Virus record (IMG/VR): IMGVR_UViG_3300036892_000014
Span: 1-64,000 of that record
Reading direction: 5' to 3' (one strand)
Length of the DNA stretch: 64,000 bases
From: a virus
Position numbers and translations under genes: made by a program. Positions 1 to 6,706 of the stretch are shown in pieces (within the stretch, counting starts at the first letter, position 1; each line of letters begins with the position of its first letter). The notes beneath the pieces were generated by a model, which saw nothing but the letters and a program-made list of their open reading frames with translations, was not told where the DNA came from and did no database searches.

Positions 1-26
1 GTATTGCCACTAGTAAAAGGCTCACG

Positions 27-287
27 TTACTCTCCCTGTATAAATTCGCGTGCGGTCTTGCGGTTCTTCACATGCTTTGCAATCTTACCCGAGTCTGGGC
101 GCGGGCCGACGCCTAGACACAGTAGCGTGGTGCCCGCGAAGGTCTCCGTGAATTCCACAACGCTACGGTTCAGTACGCGTGCCGCTACCGTGTGCGCTGT
201 ACGGGCTGCCTCGCCTGCGTCGTTATTGGCGAAGGTGAACACGTCCAAGCCTGCCTTGCGTGCATCCTCGAATGTTTTGATCTCCAT
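27..287 (-). CDS. hypothetical protein, 86 aa
   Basis: Not recognised. The 86-residue reading frame has a good ribosome-binding site (GGAGG six bases before ATG). It is the most downstream gene of the leftward small-gene cluster. The protein is mixed charge, without signal peptide or membrane segment, and contains a run of Thr/Val/Ala around residues 30-55. No operator-promoter of the type seen in the rest of the cluster lies directly upstream, so it may be read from the promoter at 567-611. Confidence 0.6.
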   Translation of the reverse strand: MEIKTFEDARKAGLDVFTFANNDAGEAARTAHTVAARVLNRSVVEFTETFAGTTLLCLGVGPRPDSGKIAKHVKNRKTAREFIQGE

Positions 288-416
288 TTTATCCTCCGAC
301 TAGTCGAATGCACTACTCACGGCTCAAAGGCTGGTGCTTATTATTGTGCCAGTCCAGCGGCAACGCTCTGAGTGCACTCGGCTAGTCGGGCTCGCTTGTA
401 TCGAGCCCTGTGCTAG

Positions 417-542
417 TCAATCCTTGTCCTGCTCGTTCAACTTCTTCGCTTCCTCAAATTCGAGTTCGCCTTCGGCGGTTTCCAGATTCAGCTTGGCTTC
501 CGCTTCGGCGTTCAGCTTCTTGAGTGTATCTAGGCTCCACAT
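417..542 (-). CDS. very small hypothetical protein, 41 aa
   Basis: A 41-codon frame starting MWSLDTLKKLNAEAEAK and ending NEQDKD. AGGAGG lies seven bases before the ATG, and a promoter with -35 TAGACA, 17-bp spacer and -10 TACACT ends about 25 bp upstream. The peptide is strongly acidic and helical with Leu/Ala/Glu heptads, so it may form a short coiled coil. Function unknown. The match of promoter, leader and ribosome-binding site makes it a credible gene despite its size. Confidence 0.6.
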   Translation of the reverse strand: MWSLDTLKKLNAEAEAKLNLETAEGELEFEEAKKLNEQDKD

Positions 543-566
543 TTGATGCCTCCTGATTACTTGTAC

Positions 567-611
567 AGTGTATTCTGAGTCCGAAAGTTTGTCTATAGTA
601 CTTTTGGTACC
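567..611 (-). promoter_or_regulatory. operator-promoter, copy 1 of the early repeat
   Basis: Read on the minus strand: palindrome GGTACC-AAA-AGTACTA, then -35 TAGACA, 17-bp spacer, -10 TACACT. It drives the 41-aa gene. Six further copies of the same arrangement occur in the first 4.4 kb. Confidence 0.75.
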
Positions 612-838
612 TATTTGCGGTCCCTAATGAGCAGGTAGCAGACAACCACAACGATGGGCGAGACGCCCGCAAACAACGCTGGTACCCAGAACGGGATGCT
701 TATCAGAACCAGCACGAAGACGGTTATCAAGACTCCAATCCAAAATTTGTCGCTACGGGTAGCGGGCTTTTCGTGGTAGTAGCAGGAAGCAACGAAGGCG
801 TCCTGTTTGGCTTGGTCGGTGTTTTGTTCTACTCTCAT
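611..838 (-). CDS. small inner-membrane protein, 75 aa
   Basis: Hydrophilic N-terminus of about 30 residues, then two hydrophobic segments (about residues 34-50 and 53-70) separated by a short turn, ending in basic RDRK. It is therefore a two-pass membrane protein of unknown role. The -10 box (TAAACT, 845-850) ends only six bases before the ATG and there is no Shine-Dalgarno sequence, so the transcript would be essentially leaderless. Confidence 0.65.
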   Translation of the reverse strand: MRVEQNTDQAKQDAFVASCYYHEKPATRSDKFWIGVLITVFVLVLISIPFWVPALFAGVSPIVVVVCYLLIRDRK

Positions 839-844
839 GTAAAC

Positions 845-890
845 AGTTTACCAGAACGCTGGGATATGTCAATGGTACTAAAGTACTACC
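845..890 (-). promoter_or_regulatory. operator-promoter, copy 2
   Basis: Minus strand: palindrome GGTAGTACTTTAGTACC, -35 TTGACA (867-872), 16-bp spacer, -10 TAAACT. The palindrome overlaps the stop codon of the 29-aa gene 878-967. The predicted start of transcription falls on the ATG of gene 611-838. Confidence 0.75.
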
Positions 891-967
891 CTCAAGAAAA
901 CAATCAGCCCTAGGAGCAGCCCGAGGACTATGAAAAATTTGACGCTGTTCTTGGCGCTCAGAGTCAT
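878..967 (-). CDS. single-pass membrane peptide, 29 aa
   Basis: A 29-codon frame, MTLSAKNSVKFF followed by an uninterrupted hydrophobic stretch ending LRVVL. GAGG lies eight bases upstream, and the ATG overlaps the stop of the zinc-ribbon gene (ATGA), indicating translational coupling. Function unknown; the size and layout are typical of phage membrane peptides. Confidence 0.5.
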   Translation of the reverse strand: MTLSAKNSVKFFIVLGLLLGLIVFLRVVL

Positions 968-1161
968 AGTCGTATCCTCATTTCTCTCAACAACACAAGG
1001 TCGGCGGCGGTCAAGAACGGCTTGCCTGGAGTCCGTGGCGTAGGCGTCGAGAGCGTGAACGGCTGCTGACAGTGCCAGCACTTACCAGGGCGGCCCTCGA
1101 TATGGGTTTTCCTCGCGTGATTCATTACACCGCAGTATGGACACTTCGCGCTAAGCATCAT
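964..1161 (-). CDS. zinc-ribbon protein, 65 aa
   Basis: N-terminal CPYC (residues 7-10) and CWHC (residues 28-31) pairs form a classic rubredoxin-like zinc ribbon, followed by a Pro/Thr linker and a basic helix. Such mini zinc ribbons often bind nucleic acid or RNA polymerase; the actual partner is unknown. Either ATG of the double MM start is possible. The 3' end overlaps the next gene by ATGA. Confidence 0.6.
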   Translation of the reverse strand: MMLSAKCPYCGVMNHARKTHIEGRPGKCWHCQQPFTLSTPTPRTPGKPFLTAADLVLLREMRIRL

Positions 1162-1315
1162 AGTCGGCCATCCACTTTATCTTGTGCTTCGCTGGCTTGC
1201 GGCGAGCGTCTGGAATAACTTTCACCGCAGTTGTTATGCAGACAGTACGCTGTTGGTGCTTCCTCGCACGACGGCGGGCATCCTTCGCTTTGTTCATTCT
1301 GCGTACGTTTCGCAT
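1151..1315 (-). CDS. small basic protein, 54 aa (one of two overlapping frames)
   Basis: MRNVRRMNKAKDARRRAR start with GAGG four bases upstream. Very Arg/Lys rich, so possibly nucleic-acid binding. Its last codons overlap the start of the zinc-ribbon gene. It shares about 155 bp with a second frame (1158-1388) that encodes a membrane segment. I cannot tell which is translated, or whether both are. Confidence 0.4.
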   Translation of the reverse strand: MRNVRRMNKAKDARRRARKHQQRTVCITTAVKVIPDARRKPAKHKIKWMADYDA

Positions 1316-1388
1316 GGTTCCTCGCCATTCGGTAGACAAGATACAGTCCGCCCAAGATAGAATTAAATATCCAAAGTAGTCTAGGCAT
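1158..1388 (-). CDS. possible membrane-anchored Cys protein, 76 aa (overlapping frame)
   Basis: MPRLLWIFNSILGGLYLVYR gives one hydrophobic N-terminal segment, followed by a tail with four cysteines. It starts six bases after the stop codon of gene 1394-1513 without a clear Shine-Dalgarno sequence, so it would depend on coupling. It overlaps the basic frame 1151-1315 in another phase. Confidence 0.4.
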   Translation of the reverse strand: MPRLLWIFNSILGGLYLVYRMARNHAKRTQNEQSEGCPPSCEEAPTAYCLHNNCGESYSRRSPQASEAQDKVDGRL

Positions 1389-1393
1389 CAGCG

Positions 1394-1513
1394 TTACCAC
1401 AGCTTCAGAATGAAGTGGAACAGTACAACGCCTATCGCGCCGTAGATCAGAAATGGCAGCGAGAGCACGAACAAGACGATGGCCGTGAGCGTAACGACTC
1501 TTGCAGTCTGCAT
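1394..1513 (-). CDS. membrane peptide, 39 aa
   Basis: MQTARVVTLT start, then a hydrophobic segment spanning about residues 8-34 and a short basic end. A strong ribosome-binding site (AGGGAGG) lies four bases from the ATG. Not recognised; too short for family assignment. Confidence 0.5.
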   Translation of the reverse strand: MQTARVVTLTAIVLFVLSLPFLIYGAIGVVLFHFILKLW

Positions 1514-1514
1514 A

Positions 1515-1922
1515 CTACCTCCCTGTGCTTTCAACAAAAGCGTTATAATCTGCCTCCACCTCGATGGTCAGATTGTATAAGGTCCGCACGCGGCGGTTGT
1601 GCTGAGCGAGTGCGTTTCCAATTGCAAACGCGTCCTGCGGATAATAGTCGCGACCGTTAGGCGCAGCCTGCATCACGGCTAACTGAGCAGCACGCAACGC
1701 TTCTAGCACGTTCTCATACTGCTTGCAGAGTGTTCCTTCGTCGGTGCCGTTCAGGTGCGCGGTCGGAATAATTCTCTTGCTCATTTTGTTCTCCGGTTCG
1801 AAGTCTGAATCAGTGTAGCGGTCGTCGGCCATAGTATGTGCAGCGTTGGGGACGTTCCACAGCGCGTGGAGGTTAGCTACCGCATAGTAGAGGCAGGTGA
1901 GACAGATAATCGCTTTAATCAT
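1515..1922 (-). CDS. conserved small phage protein with HLNGT and NGRDYYP motifs; possible two starts
   Basis: The C-terminal 89 residues (from M47, start at 1784 with GGAG upstream) carry HLNGT and NGRDYYP, a combination I recognise from many phage-encoded small proteins of unknown function. The frame extends upstream to an ATG at 1922 that overlaps the stop of the preceding gene (ATGA) and adds a hydrophobic signal-anchor-like start, MIKAIICLTCLYYAVAN. Both a short cytoplasmic form and a membrane-anchored form are therefore possible. Confidence 0.65.
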   Translation of the reverse strand: MIKAIICLTCLYYAVANLHALWNVPNAAHTMADDRYTDSDFEPENKMSKRIIPTAHLNGTDEGTLCKQYENVLEALRAAQLAVMQAAPNGRDYYPQDAFAIGNALAQHNRRVRTLYNLTIEVEADYNAFVESTGR

Positions 1923-2257
1923 TGTACAGACCTTTCTGCGATGCCCAAGAATATACGAGTCGGATCGTAAGTCAAACGGCCTACCTCGCGGTTGTATTCC
2001 GCCGAGAAAGGGTTAGAATCAGAGAAGACCACGAAGTTGCTCTTCGGGTCGAGTTTGTCATGGGCGCACATCTTCACCCAGAGGTTCTTCAAGACGAAGC
2101 GTTGTGGGTTAGTGGCTTCGGGTTCGCCGGTTTCAGGGTTAACGGGCAGAATCGCGGTCTCGCCGTTCGAAGCGTACAGCACGCGAAACTCGACGCCAGA
2201 GTACTTGCGGGCGAGACGGTTCAGGTGACGCTTGATGACTGCTTGGCTTGGTCGCAT
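1919..2257 (-). CDS. paralog family protein A, 112 aa
   Basis: I place the start at 2257 (MRPSQAVIKR). The longer frame to 2293 would translate the -10 box itself, and GGAGG stands eight bases before the 2257 ATG. The second half (NLWVKMCAHDKLDP, then NFVVFSDSNPFSAEYNREV) is clearly related to the proteins at 2326-2619 and 4097-4345, so this is one of three paralogs. Function unknown. Confidence 0.7.
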   Translation of the reverse strand: MRPSQAVIKRHLNRLARKYSGVEFRVLYASNGETAILPVNPETGEPEATNPQRFVLKNLWVKMCAHDKLDPKSNFVVFSDSNPFSAEYNREVGRLTYDPTRIFLGIAERSVQ

Positions 2258-2278
2258 TCCCATTGCCTCCATGTAAAG

Positions 2279-2322
2279 AGTGTACCGCAACACCAGAATT
2301 CTGTCTATAGTACTTTAGTACC
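2279..2322 (-). promoter_or_regulatory. operator-promoter, copy 3
   Basis: Minus strand: palindrome GGTACTAAAGTACTA, -35 TAGACA (2302-2307), 17-bp spacer, -10 TACACT (2279-2284). It probably drives the run of overlapping genes from 2257 down to about 878. Confidence 0.8.
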
Positions 2323-2325
2323 GAA

Positions 2326-2619
2326 TTATTCGTAGTACGTGCCGTCGAGTGAGCCTTTAACCCGGGTGAGACCGAGGTCGGTCATTGCAGCGTGCTTCGC
2401 ACGACGGGCTGCGTTGGCTTTGATGCGCTTCACCATTTTGAAGTACGCGGACATCCGGGTGTTGTACTCGTCGGCCTTCGGGTTGCCGTTCGAGAAGATG
2501 ATGCAAGTCGCCGAGGTATCGGTGATGCCGTCGATGGCGCACGCTTCCAACCAAAGGGCGCGGAGTTCCCGTTTCGCGAGCACGACTTGATTGTATTCTT
2601 TGACGGTGTAGTTTGACAT
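2326..2619 (-). CDS. paralog family protein B, 97 aa
   Basis: Start at 2619 (MSNYTVKEYN), chosen because GAGGG stands five bases upstream and the upstream alternatives at 2631 and 2647 lie in or next to the promoter. It shares the LW-x3-C, IIFSNGNPKADEYN and A-x-RRAKHA-x-M segments with proteins A and C. Predominantly helical and basic at the C-terminus. Function unknown. Confidence 0.7.
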   Translation of the reverse strand: MSNYTVKEYNQVVLAKRELRALWLEACAIDGITDTSATCIIFSNGNPKADEYNTRMSAYFKMVKRIKANAARRAKHAAMTDLGLTRVKGSLDGTYYE

Positions 2620-2637
2620 TGTGTCCCTCATGAAACC

Positions 2638-2682
2638 AGTATCGCATGCGCTCCGAAATTGGTCAATGGTACTTTGGTACTA
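2638..2682 (-). promoter_or_regulatory. operator-promoter, copy 4
   Basis: Minus strand: palindrome TAGTACCAAAGTACC, -35 TTGACC (2661-2666), 17-bp spacer, -10 GATACT. It drives gene 2326-2619. Confidence 0.8.
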
Positions 2683-2877
2683 AAGATTCATCGCCTTCGT
2701 GAAGTCAGGGAGTTCGTTGTTATCTTCCACGACTCGGAAACCGTGCCAACCGTCCTTAGACGCAGCTTCTTTGACCTTTTCAACTTGCTTCGCAGTCAAC
2801 GCCATGCTGGTGAGTGTTTTCTCATCCAGTCGGTCATTCGAGTTCTTCGGCATCGCCCAAACAATGTAGAGTTTCAT
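2680..2877 (-). CDS. hypothetical protein, 65 aa
   Basis: MKLYIVWAMPKNSNDR start, GAGG eight bases upstream, own operator-promoter. Short alpha/beta pattern with a KQVEKVKEAASKDGW helix and a C-terminal GFRVVEDNNE strand. Not recognised. Confidence 0.65.
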   Translation of the reverse strand: MKLYIVWAMPKNSNDRLDEKTLTSMALTAKQVEKVKEAASKDGWHGFRVVEDNNELPDFTKAMNL

Positions 2878-2900
2878 GATATGCCTCGCTTTCTGAAACC

Positions 2901-2944
2901 ATCATCTCACGCATGCGGATGGTTGGCAATGGTACTTTAGTACC
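2901..2944 (-). promoter_or_regulatory. operator-promoter, copy 5
   Basis: Minus strand: perfect palindrome GGTACTAAAGTACC, -35 TTGCCA (2924-2929), 17-bp spacer, -10 GATGAT. It drives gene 2680-2877. Confidence 0.75.
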
Positions 2945-2946
2945 GA

Positions 2947-3129
2947 TTATCGCAGGCCGATAAACTGACCGTACTCCGTCTTGTACCAGTTACCGATGCG
3001 AGAACGTACCTCGCCGATAAACTTCATTTTGCAGAACCGTAGAGGTACGAGGTACAGCTTGTCTCCGCTTGCTTGTCCGGATGCGACAGGGACTGCAGTC
3101 TTGCGGACTTCGAAGGGCGCTTTAACCAT
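2947..3129 (-). CDS. hypothetical protein, 60 aa
   Basis: Starts MVKAPFEVRKTAVPV with GGGAG nine bases upstream. Beta-rich, basic, unrecognised. Its transcript carries an untranslated leader of roughly 110 nt that can fold into GC-rich hairpins (about 3150-3230), unlike its neighbours, so post-transcriptional control is possible. Confidence 0.65.
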   Translation of the reverse strand: MVKAPFEVRKTAVPVASGQASGDKLYLVPLRFCKMKFIGEVRSRIGNWYKTEYGQFIGLR

Positions 3130-3241
3130 TGAGTGTTCTCCCTACTAAGGGCCGCTGTAGTCGATTGCGACATATTGCGGGCCTTAGAAGGGGGGCGAGG
3201 TCTCTCAGGTCTCGCCCTGTGCTCTCTCTCAATCTGTAACC

Positions 3242-3287
3242 AGTGTACACCCGGCGCTCGATATCCGTCAATGGTACGTTGGTACTA
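3242..3287 (-). promoter_or_regulatory. operator-promoter, copy 6
   Basis: Minus strand: palindrome TAGTACCAACGTACC, -35 TTGACG (3266-3271), 18-bp spacer, -10 TACACT (3242-3247). It drives gene 2947-3129. The frame 3122-3331 that crosses it would translate the promoter and was rejected. Confidence 0.75.
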
Positions 3288-3704
3288 ATCAGTGTATGCC
3301 GCAGACATACCATTCTCATTGAACAGCACACATCTAGCGCTGTGAATCGGTGATGCTAATTCTTTCACCCACTTGTTCATCACAACAGCCATAAACGATT
3401 TGTCATGAGGATTATATCCAATCTTAACCGGGAGGTCTTTACCATTACGGTCTATGCCGCAACAACTACCAACCAGCAGCCCGACAGCGAAAGCGTGAAC
3501 GTTCTTTCTGTTTTCGCGAAGCACGCGCTGCCTACCGGATTCTCGAACTTTAAAGGTTACATCTTTAAGAACGAGACGGTGACGACGTGCAACCACTTTC
3601 CCGTTTTGCATGATTGAATAAAGCAGACGAGTGCTGCGACCGTGTTTTAAATTACGATAAACCCAAATACGCTTTGTTTTATCAAGTTTGGAAGTCGTCT
3701 TCAT
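3285..3704 (-). CDS. conserved hypothetical phage protein, 139 aa
   Basis: Start at 3704 (MKTTSKLDKTKRIWVYRNLK) with GGAGG nine bases upstream; the frame stays open to 3803 but lacks a site there. The IWVYRNL opening, VLKDVTFKVRESGRQRVL and NVHAFAVG segments look like a family I have seen in phage and metagenome proteins, always unannotated. Probably a small beta-rich fold. The 3' end overlaps operator copy 6. Confidence 0.65.
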   Translation of the reverse strand: MKTTSKLDKTKRIWVYRNLKHGRSTRLLYSIMQNGKVVARRHRLVLKDVTFKVRESGRQRVLRENRKNVHAFAVGLLVGSCCGIDRNGKDLPVKIGYNPHDKSFMAVVMNKWVKELASPIHSARCVLFNENGMSAAYTD

Positions 3705-3723
3705 ACTCCAATTCCTCCAGTAA

Positions 3724-3927
3724 CTAATCTCGTCGGATACGAGCAGCGTGTAGTCGTTCCAGCACATCGATGGCCACATCGTGGTCCATTTTATGGTCAT
3801 CAACTACATGGGTGAGGAAACGTAAGCCGAATCGATTGTGCAGGTATTTGACGCACATTGGCAGTTGGCTATCTCCACGTGTGTTGGGACAGATACGATA
3901 TAGACAGCGGGGGTGCGGGTGAGCCAT
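3724..3927 (-). CDS. hypothetical protein, 67 aa
   Basis: MAHPHPRCLYRICPNTRGD start. A TATAAT box (3946-3951, preceded by TTGCAC with a short 15-bp spacer) would start transcription about 12 nt upstream, which argues against the longer frame from 3972. No clear Shine-Dalgarno sequence. His/Arg rich with three cysteines; unrecognised. Confidence 0.45.
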   Translation of the reverse strand: MAHPHPRCLYRICPNTRGDSQLPMCVKYLHNRFGLRFLTHVVDDHKMDHDVAIDVLERLHAARIRRD

Positions 3928-3998
3928 CGTCGGAGCATTGAGAGCATTATAGCCAACCATCTGACAGTGCAAGCCAATGTGCGATGCGAACAGGAAAG

Positions 3999-4100
3999 TT
4001 ATTCATAAATCACCTCGCTCAGTAACCACCAACCAATCGTGAGCAGCACGGTCAAGAGGACCAAGCTGACCGAGATTTGCACGATCGCTTGACTATTCAT
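3999..4100 (-). CDS. membrane peptide, 33 aa
   Basis: MNSQAIVQISVSLVLLTVLL start with one hydrophobic helix to residue 30. The ATG overlaps the stop of gene 4097-4345 (ATGA), so translation is coupled. Unrecognised. Confidence 0.5.
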   Translation of the reverse strand: MNSQAIVQISVSLVLLTVLLTIGWWLLSEVIYE

Positions 4101-4345
4101 GATAGCCCGAGAGACTTCAAGGTAGCGTGGCGTTCGCGGCGAGCCTCATTCTTCCGGATGCGTGCTAGGCCCTTGTGAAACTCAGCCATCGCTTCATTGT
4201 GCGCCTTGCACGCGGCGCTAGATTGATCGAACACCACAAACTTGGAATCAACTGGCACACCAGCTTCGGTGCAGGCTGCGTTCCAGAGTACCTTGATGTT
4301 GGCCTTCCAGAGATTCAGTTGGCTGACTTCTCGCTTGGTGAGCAT
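4097..4345 (-). CDS. paralog family protein C, 82 aa
   Basis: Start at 4345 (MLTKREVSQLNLWK), eight bases after GGAGG; the longer frame to 4378 runs through the -10 box. Closely related to protein B (VLWNAACTEAGV, KFVVFDQSSAACKAHNEAM, NEARRERHATLKSLGL) and more distantly to protein A. Function unknown. Confidence 0.7.
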   Translation of the reverse strand: MLTKREVSQLNLWKANIKVLWNAACTEAGVPVDSKFVVFDQSSAACKAHNEAMAEFHKGLARIRKNEARRERHATLKSLGLS

Positions 4346-4366
4346 CGGTGTTGCCTCCATGTAAAG

Positions 4367-4410
4367 AGTGTACCGCAAGCCTTGGAAACTGTCAATAGTA
4401 CTTTAGTCCT
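4367..4410 (-). promoter_or_regulatory. operator-promoter, copy 7 (half-degenerate palindrome)
   Basis: Minus strand: AGGACTAAAGTACTA, -35 TTGACA (4390-4395), 17-bp spacer, -10 TACACT. The distal palindrome arm is mutated compared with the other copies. It is the outermost promoter of the leftward cluster. Confidence 0.7.
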
Positions 4411-5810
4411 GTTCTGGCTGTCACCTGAGACTGTAAGCGTTCCTAGTTTCATATGTTCACCTCAATCTGAGAGATTATCAGGTTGGCGACAGAATGTCAA
4501 GTGTTATTTTTCAACTATTTTGGCGACAGGTCGATTCGTCGTTTGTTCGCCCATCTATCTTAAGAGATGTAAGAGTCTTAGATATCCTGAAGTTCTTAAA
4601 GCTCTTCAGATTCATTATAGATATCTAGATATATTAGGGAAAGATGCCCCAAATGCTGTCGCCAAAGGGGCGGGGTCGGGAGAGAGAGCTAATTATAAGT
4701 CATATTTAAGTTATAATTAATTATCTCCTAAATAGCGTAAGTCATTTGTTTTTATAAACATGGAAAACCCCGCGATAAGTATATATTATCTTTTGGTCAA
4801 ATATTGTGTGTGTGTGTGTATGGACGACACCGCTTTGGCGACACCATTTTGTTAAACTCTTTATTATGTGTGGTTTACAAGCCAAAAAGGTGTCGCCGCC
4901 AATGGAATCAATGACTTACAAGATCGTGAAATGGCGACAGGATCGTGGCGACAGCTTCCGGCCTCAAATTGATAAGGGCGACGGTATACAGACATCTTAT
5001 GAGGACACTAGAGGCCGACATAGTCTCAACGATGATTCGCTCTCGTGAGACGATGTCAGACCAATTCTCATTTTGAGACAAGAGCGTTGTTTAGCCTAAG
5101 ACAGGCGATGAGACAGCGCAAGTCATTAATAACACAAGCGTTATACGCACACATCAGAATTGTGAGACGCGGATGGTTCATCTGGCGCACAAAAAGCGAG
5201 AAAATTACAAAATTTTTACGCTTTCGATGCAAATAAAAGCGATTTTACGCTAAAACGTTGAAAACACACAAGTTAGTAACACACAAAAGCCAGATAACAG
5301 GCGGAACACTGACGAAATGCTCGGACGAGGTAGCTTAGCCAACGACTCCGAGAGACCTGTGGCAACGTGAGCATAACTAATCATTAAGCGCATCAGCAGT
5401 AAGCGCAATCAAATCAAGGGTTTGCAACAAAGTGCAATGAATGTGTAATCGGCAATAGGTTGGCATTAGTCGTGCTTTTAGTAAACGTAAGTCATTGAAG
5501 ACGAATGAGTTGCTGCTATGTTATGTGCTATGTTGTAGATAGCCTTCGTCCTATAAGTCCTTTGGAATCATGAGGGTGCCGCCAGCCAGTAATCCGCCAA
5601 GACACCCACCCGCCCCTCCCGCACGTTGACGATGGCGACGGTAGCAGTTTCAGCGTACCCTCTGCTCTCGTAGCATCAGGATACCTAAGTCCTTTAGAAT
5701 CAGTTAGTTACATAGTTGAGCGGTCTGGGTCGGGTCTGTCTGTCAGACCACCTCTGCTAACCTCTGTATCATCAGTGAGACTGGGTGTCAGACCACCTGA
5801 GACAGGAACA
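4411..5810. other. divergent AT-rich intergenic region, possible origin or control region
   Basis: About 1.4 kb between leftward and rightward genes with no convincing ORF; the longest frames have no ribosome-binding site. It contains the TGGCGACA repeats (4484-4953), a (TG)n tract near 4805-4820, a very AT-rich stretch with short GCG/CGC inverted repeats (about 5190-5260), and repeated motifs such as CGTAAGTCATT and TAAGTCCTTT(A/G)GAATCA. Position and content fit a replication origin or the main lysis-lysogeny control region; neither is proven. Confidence 0.5.
4484..4953. repeat. iterated 8-mer TGGCGACA
   Basis: Six perfect copies within 470 bp: 4484-4491, 4521-4528, 4657-4664 (inverted), 4836-4843, 4932-4939 and 4946-4953. 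Seven-of-eight matches lie at 4891-4898 (inverted) and 5633-5640. Such clustering is far above chance and resembles iterons or protein-binding repeats. Confidence 0.7.
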
Positions 5811-5951
5811 ATGACAACGGCAATGGTTAACAGAATTTTCGAGGCCGACTCACGTTGGCTCGCCAGTCTTTGCGAAGAGGAGCTAAAGCAGAGAGAAGCG
5901 ACGGCACGGCGCAATAGAAAAGTTTTAAAGGAACCAGCCAATGAGCAGTGA
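5811..5951 (+). CDS. hypothetical protein, 46 aa
   Basis: MTTAMVNRIFEADSRWLASL start, AGGA four bases upstream. Highly charged and helical. Its stop overlaps the first codons of the next gene by 11 bp. First rightward gene after the intergenic region; role unknown. Confidence 0.5.
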   Translation: MTTAMVNRIFEADSRWLASLCEEELKQREATARRNRKVLKEPANEQ

Positions 5952-6483
5952 GACGATTGCGAACAAAGCGCCAGAGTCATTTGGCCAAAAGATTGAAAGG
6001 GAAGCACTTGGTCTACCTGACCCGCTAACAGACCGTGTTCGACCGAACGAGTCTCAGGGCGACGTGCCCATCCCGAAAGAATTCCGCACCGCTGTTGACC
6101 CCGCGCTGTACCCGAAGGATGGCGTTGCCGGGGATTCGTCCCAGGCCGCCGTCACCTCGAAGACGCTTTACGGCACTGTTACGCTACCATCCTCTACGAA
6201 AGAGGAATCGACATGGGAAGAAGAGGGCGGACACCCCGGCTACGATGTCTCGAAGACGCCCCAAGAAGTTTTGGACAAGATCGTCGAACAGGCCGCCATT
6301 GAGTTAGGCACATCTGCCGCCGCAGCATTTAGCGGAAAGTCAGAACCGCCGCGCATGGTCGCCGTACAGATCGACACGCTGTTGGAAGGTTCGACCGCAG
6401 GCGATCTAGCTAAGTTTAAGAAACAGGTCATCGCCGCATTTAAGCATTTGGGCCTTGACGTGAGGAAGCACTTTGGAGTATAG
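5941..6483 (+). CDS. hypothetical acidic protein, 180 aa
   Basis: Starts MSSETIANKAPESFGQ with AAGGA upstream. The N-terminal half is Pro/Asp/Glu rich and probably disordered. The C-terminal part (VSKTPQEVLDKIVEQAAIEL and DLAKFKKQVIAAFKHLGLDV) is helical. A DVSKTP motif recurs in the protein at 7433-7708. Unrecognised. Confidence 0.6.
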   Translation: MSSETIANKAPESFGQKIEREALGLPDPLTDRVRPNESQGDVPIPKEFRTAVDPALYPKDGVAGDSSQAAVTSKTLYGTVTLPSSTKEESTWEEEGGHPGYDVSKTPQEVLDKIVEQAAIELGTSAAAAFSGKSEPPRMVAVQIDTLLEGSTAGDLAKFKKQVIAAFKHLGLDVRKHFGV

Positions 6484-6484
6484 T

Positions 6485-6697
6485 ATGGATGCATACCCGC
6501 AGCGTGAACGACCGCCCGTCAGTGAAGTGAAGGATGCAACGTGCCGCGAGAATGCTTGCACGGATGCAGCGAAGAAACAGTGCGGACGCAACGGATTTCC
6601 TTTCATGGACGACCGCATCGACGAACCGAACAAGCCGCCTATGCTGGCCGAAGACACAAAGTACGACCGAGACAAGGCGACGCATAAGAACGGATAA
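6485..6697 (+). CDS. hypothetical Cys-containing protein, 70 aa
   Basis: Start at the ATG at 6485 (MDAYPQRERPPVSEVKD), with GGAG six bases upstream; a TTG at 6473 is also in frame. Hydrophilic, three cysteines in a CRENACTDAAKKQC pattern. Unrecognised. Confidence 0.5.
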   Translation: MDAYPQRERPPVSEVKDATCRENACTDAAKKQCGRNGFPFMDDRIDEPNKPPMLAEDTKYDRDKATHKNG

Positions 6698-6706
6698 GGA
6701 AAAGAA

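Noticed and set aside
3122-3331. 69-aa leftward frame across the 3266 promoter
   Set aside because: It would translate the palindrome, -35 and -10 boxes of operator-promoter copy 6 and has no ribosome-binding site.
4175-4720. 181-aa rightward frame
   Set aside because: Antisense to gene 4097-4345 and its promoter, then low-quality sequence through the TGGCGACA repeats; no start signal.
5708-6007. 99-aa leftward frame
   Set aside because: Mirror of the rightward genes at 5811 and 5941; Ser/Leu-rich shadow composition and no ribosome-binding site.
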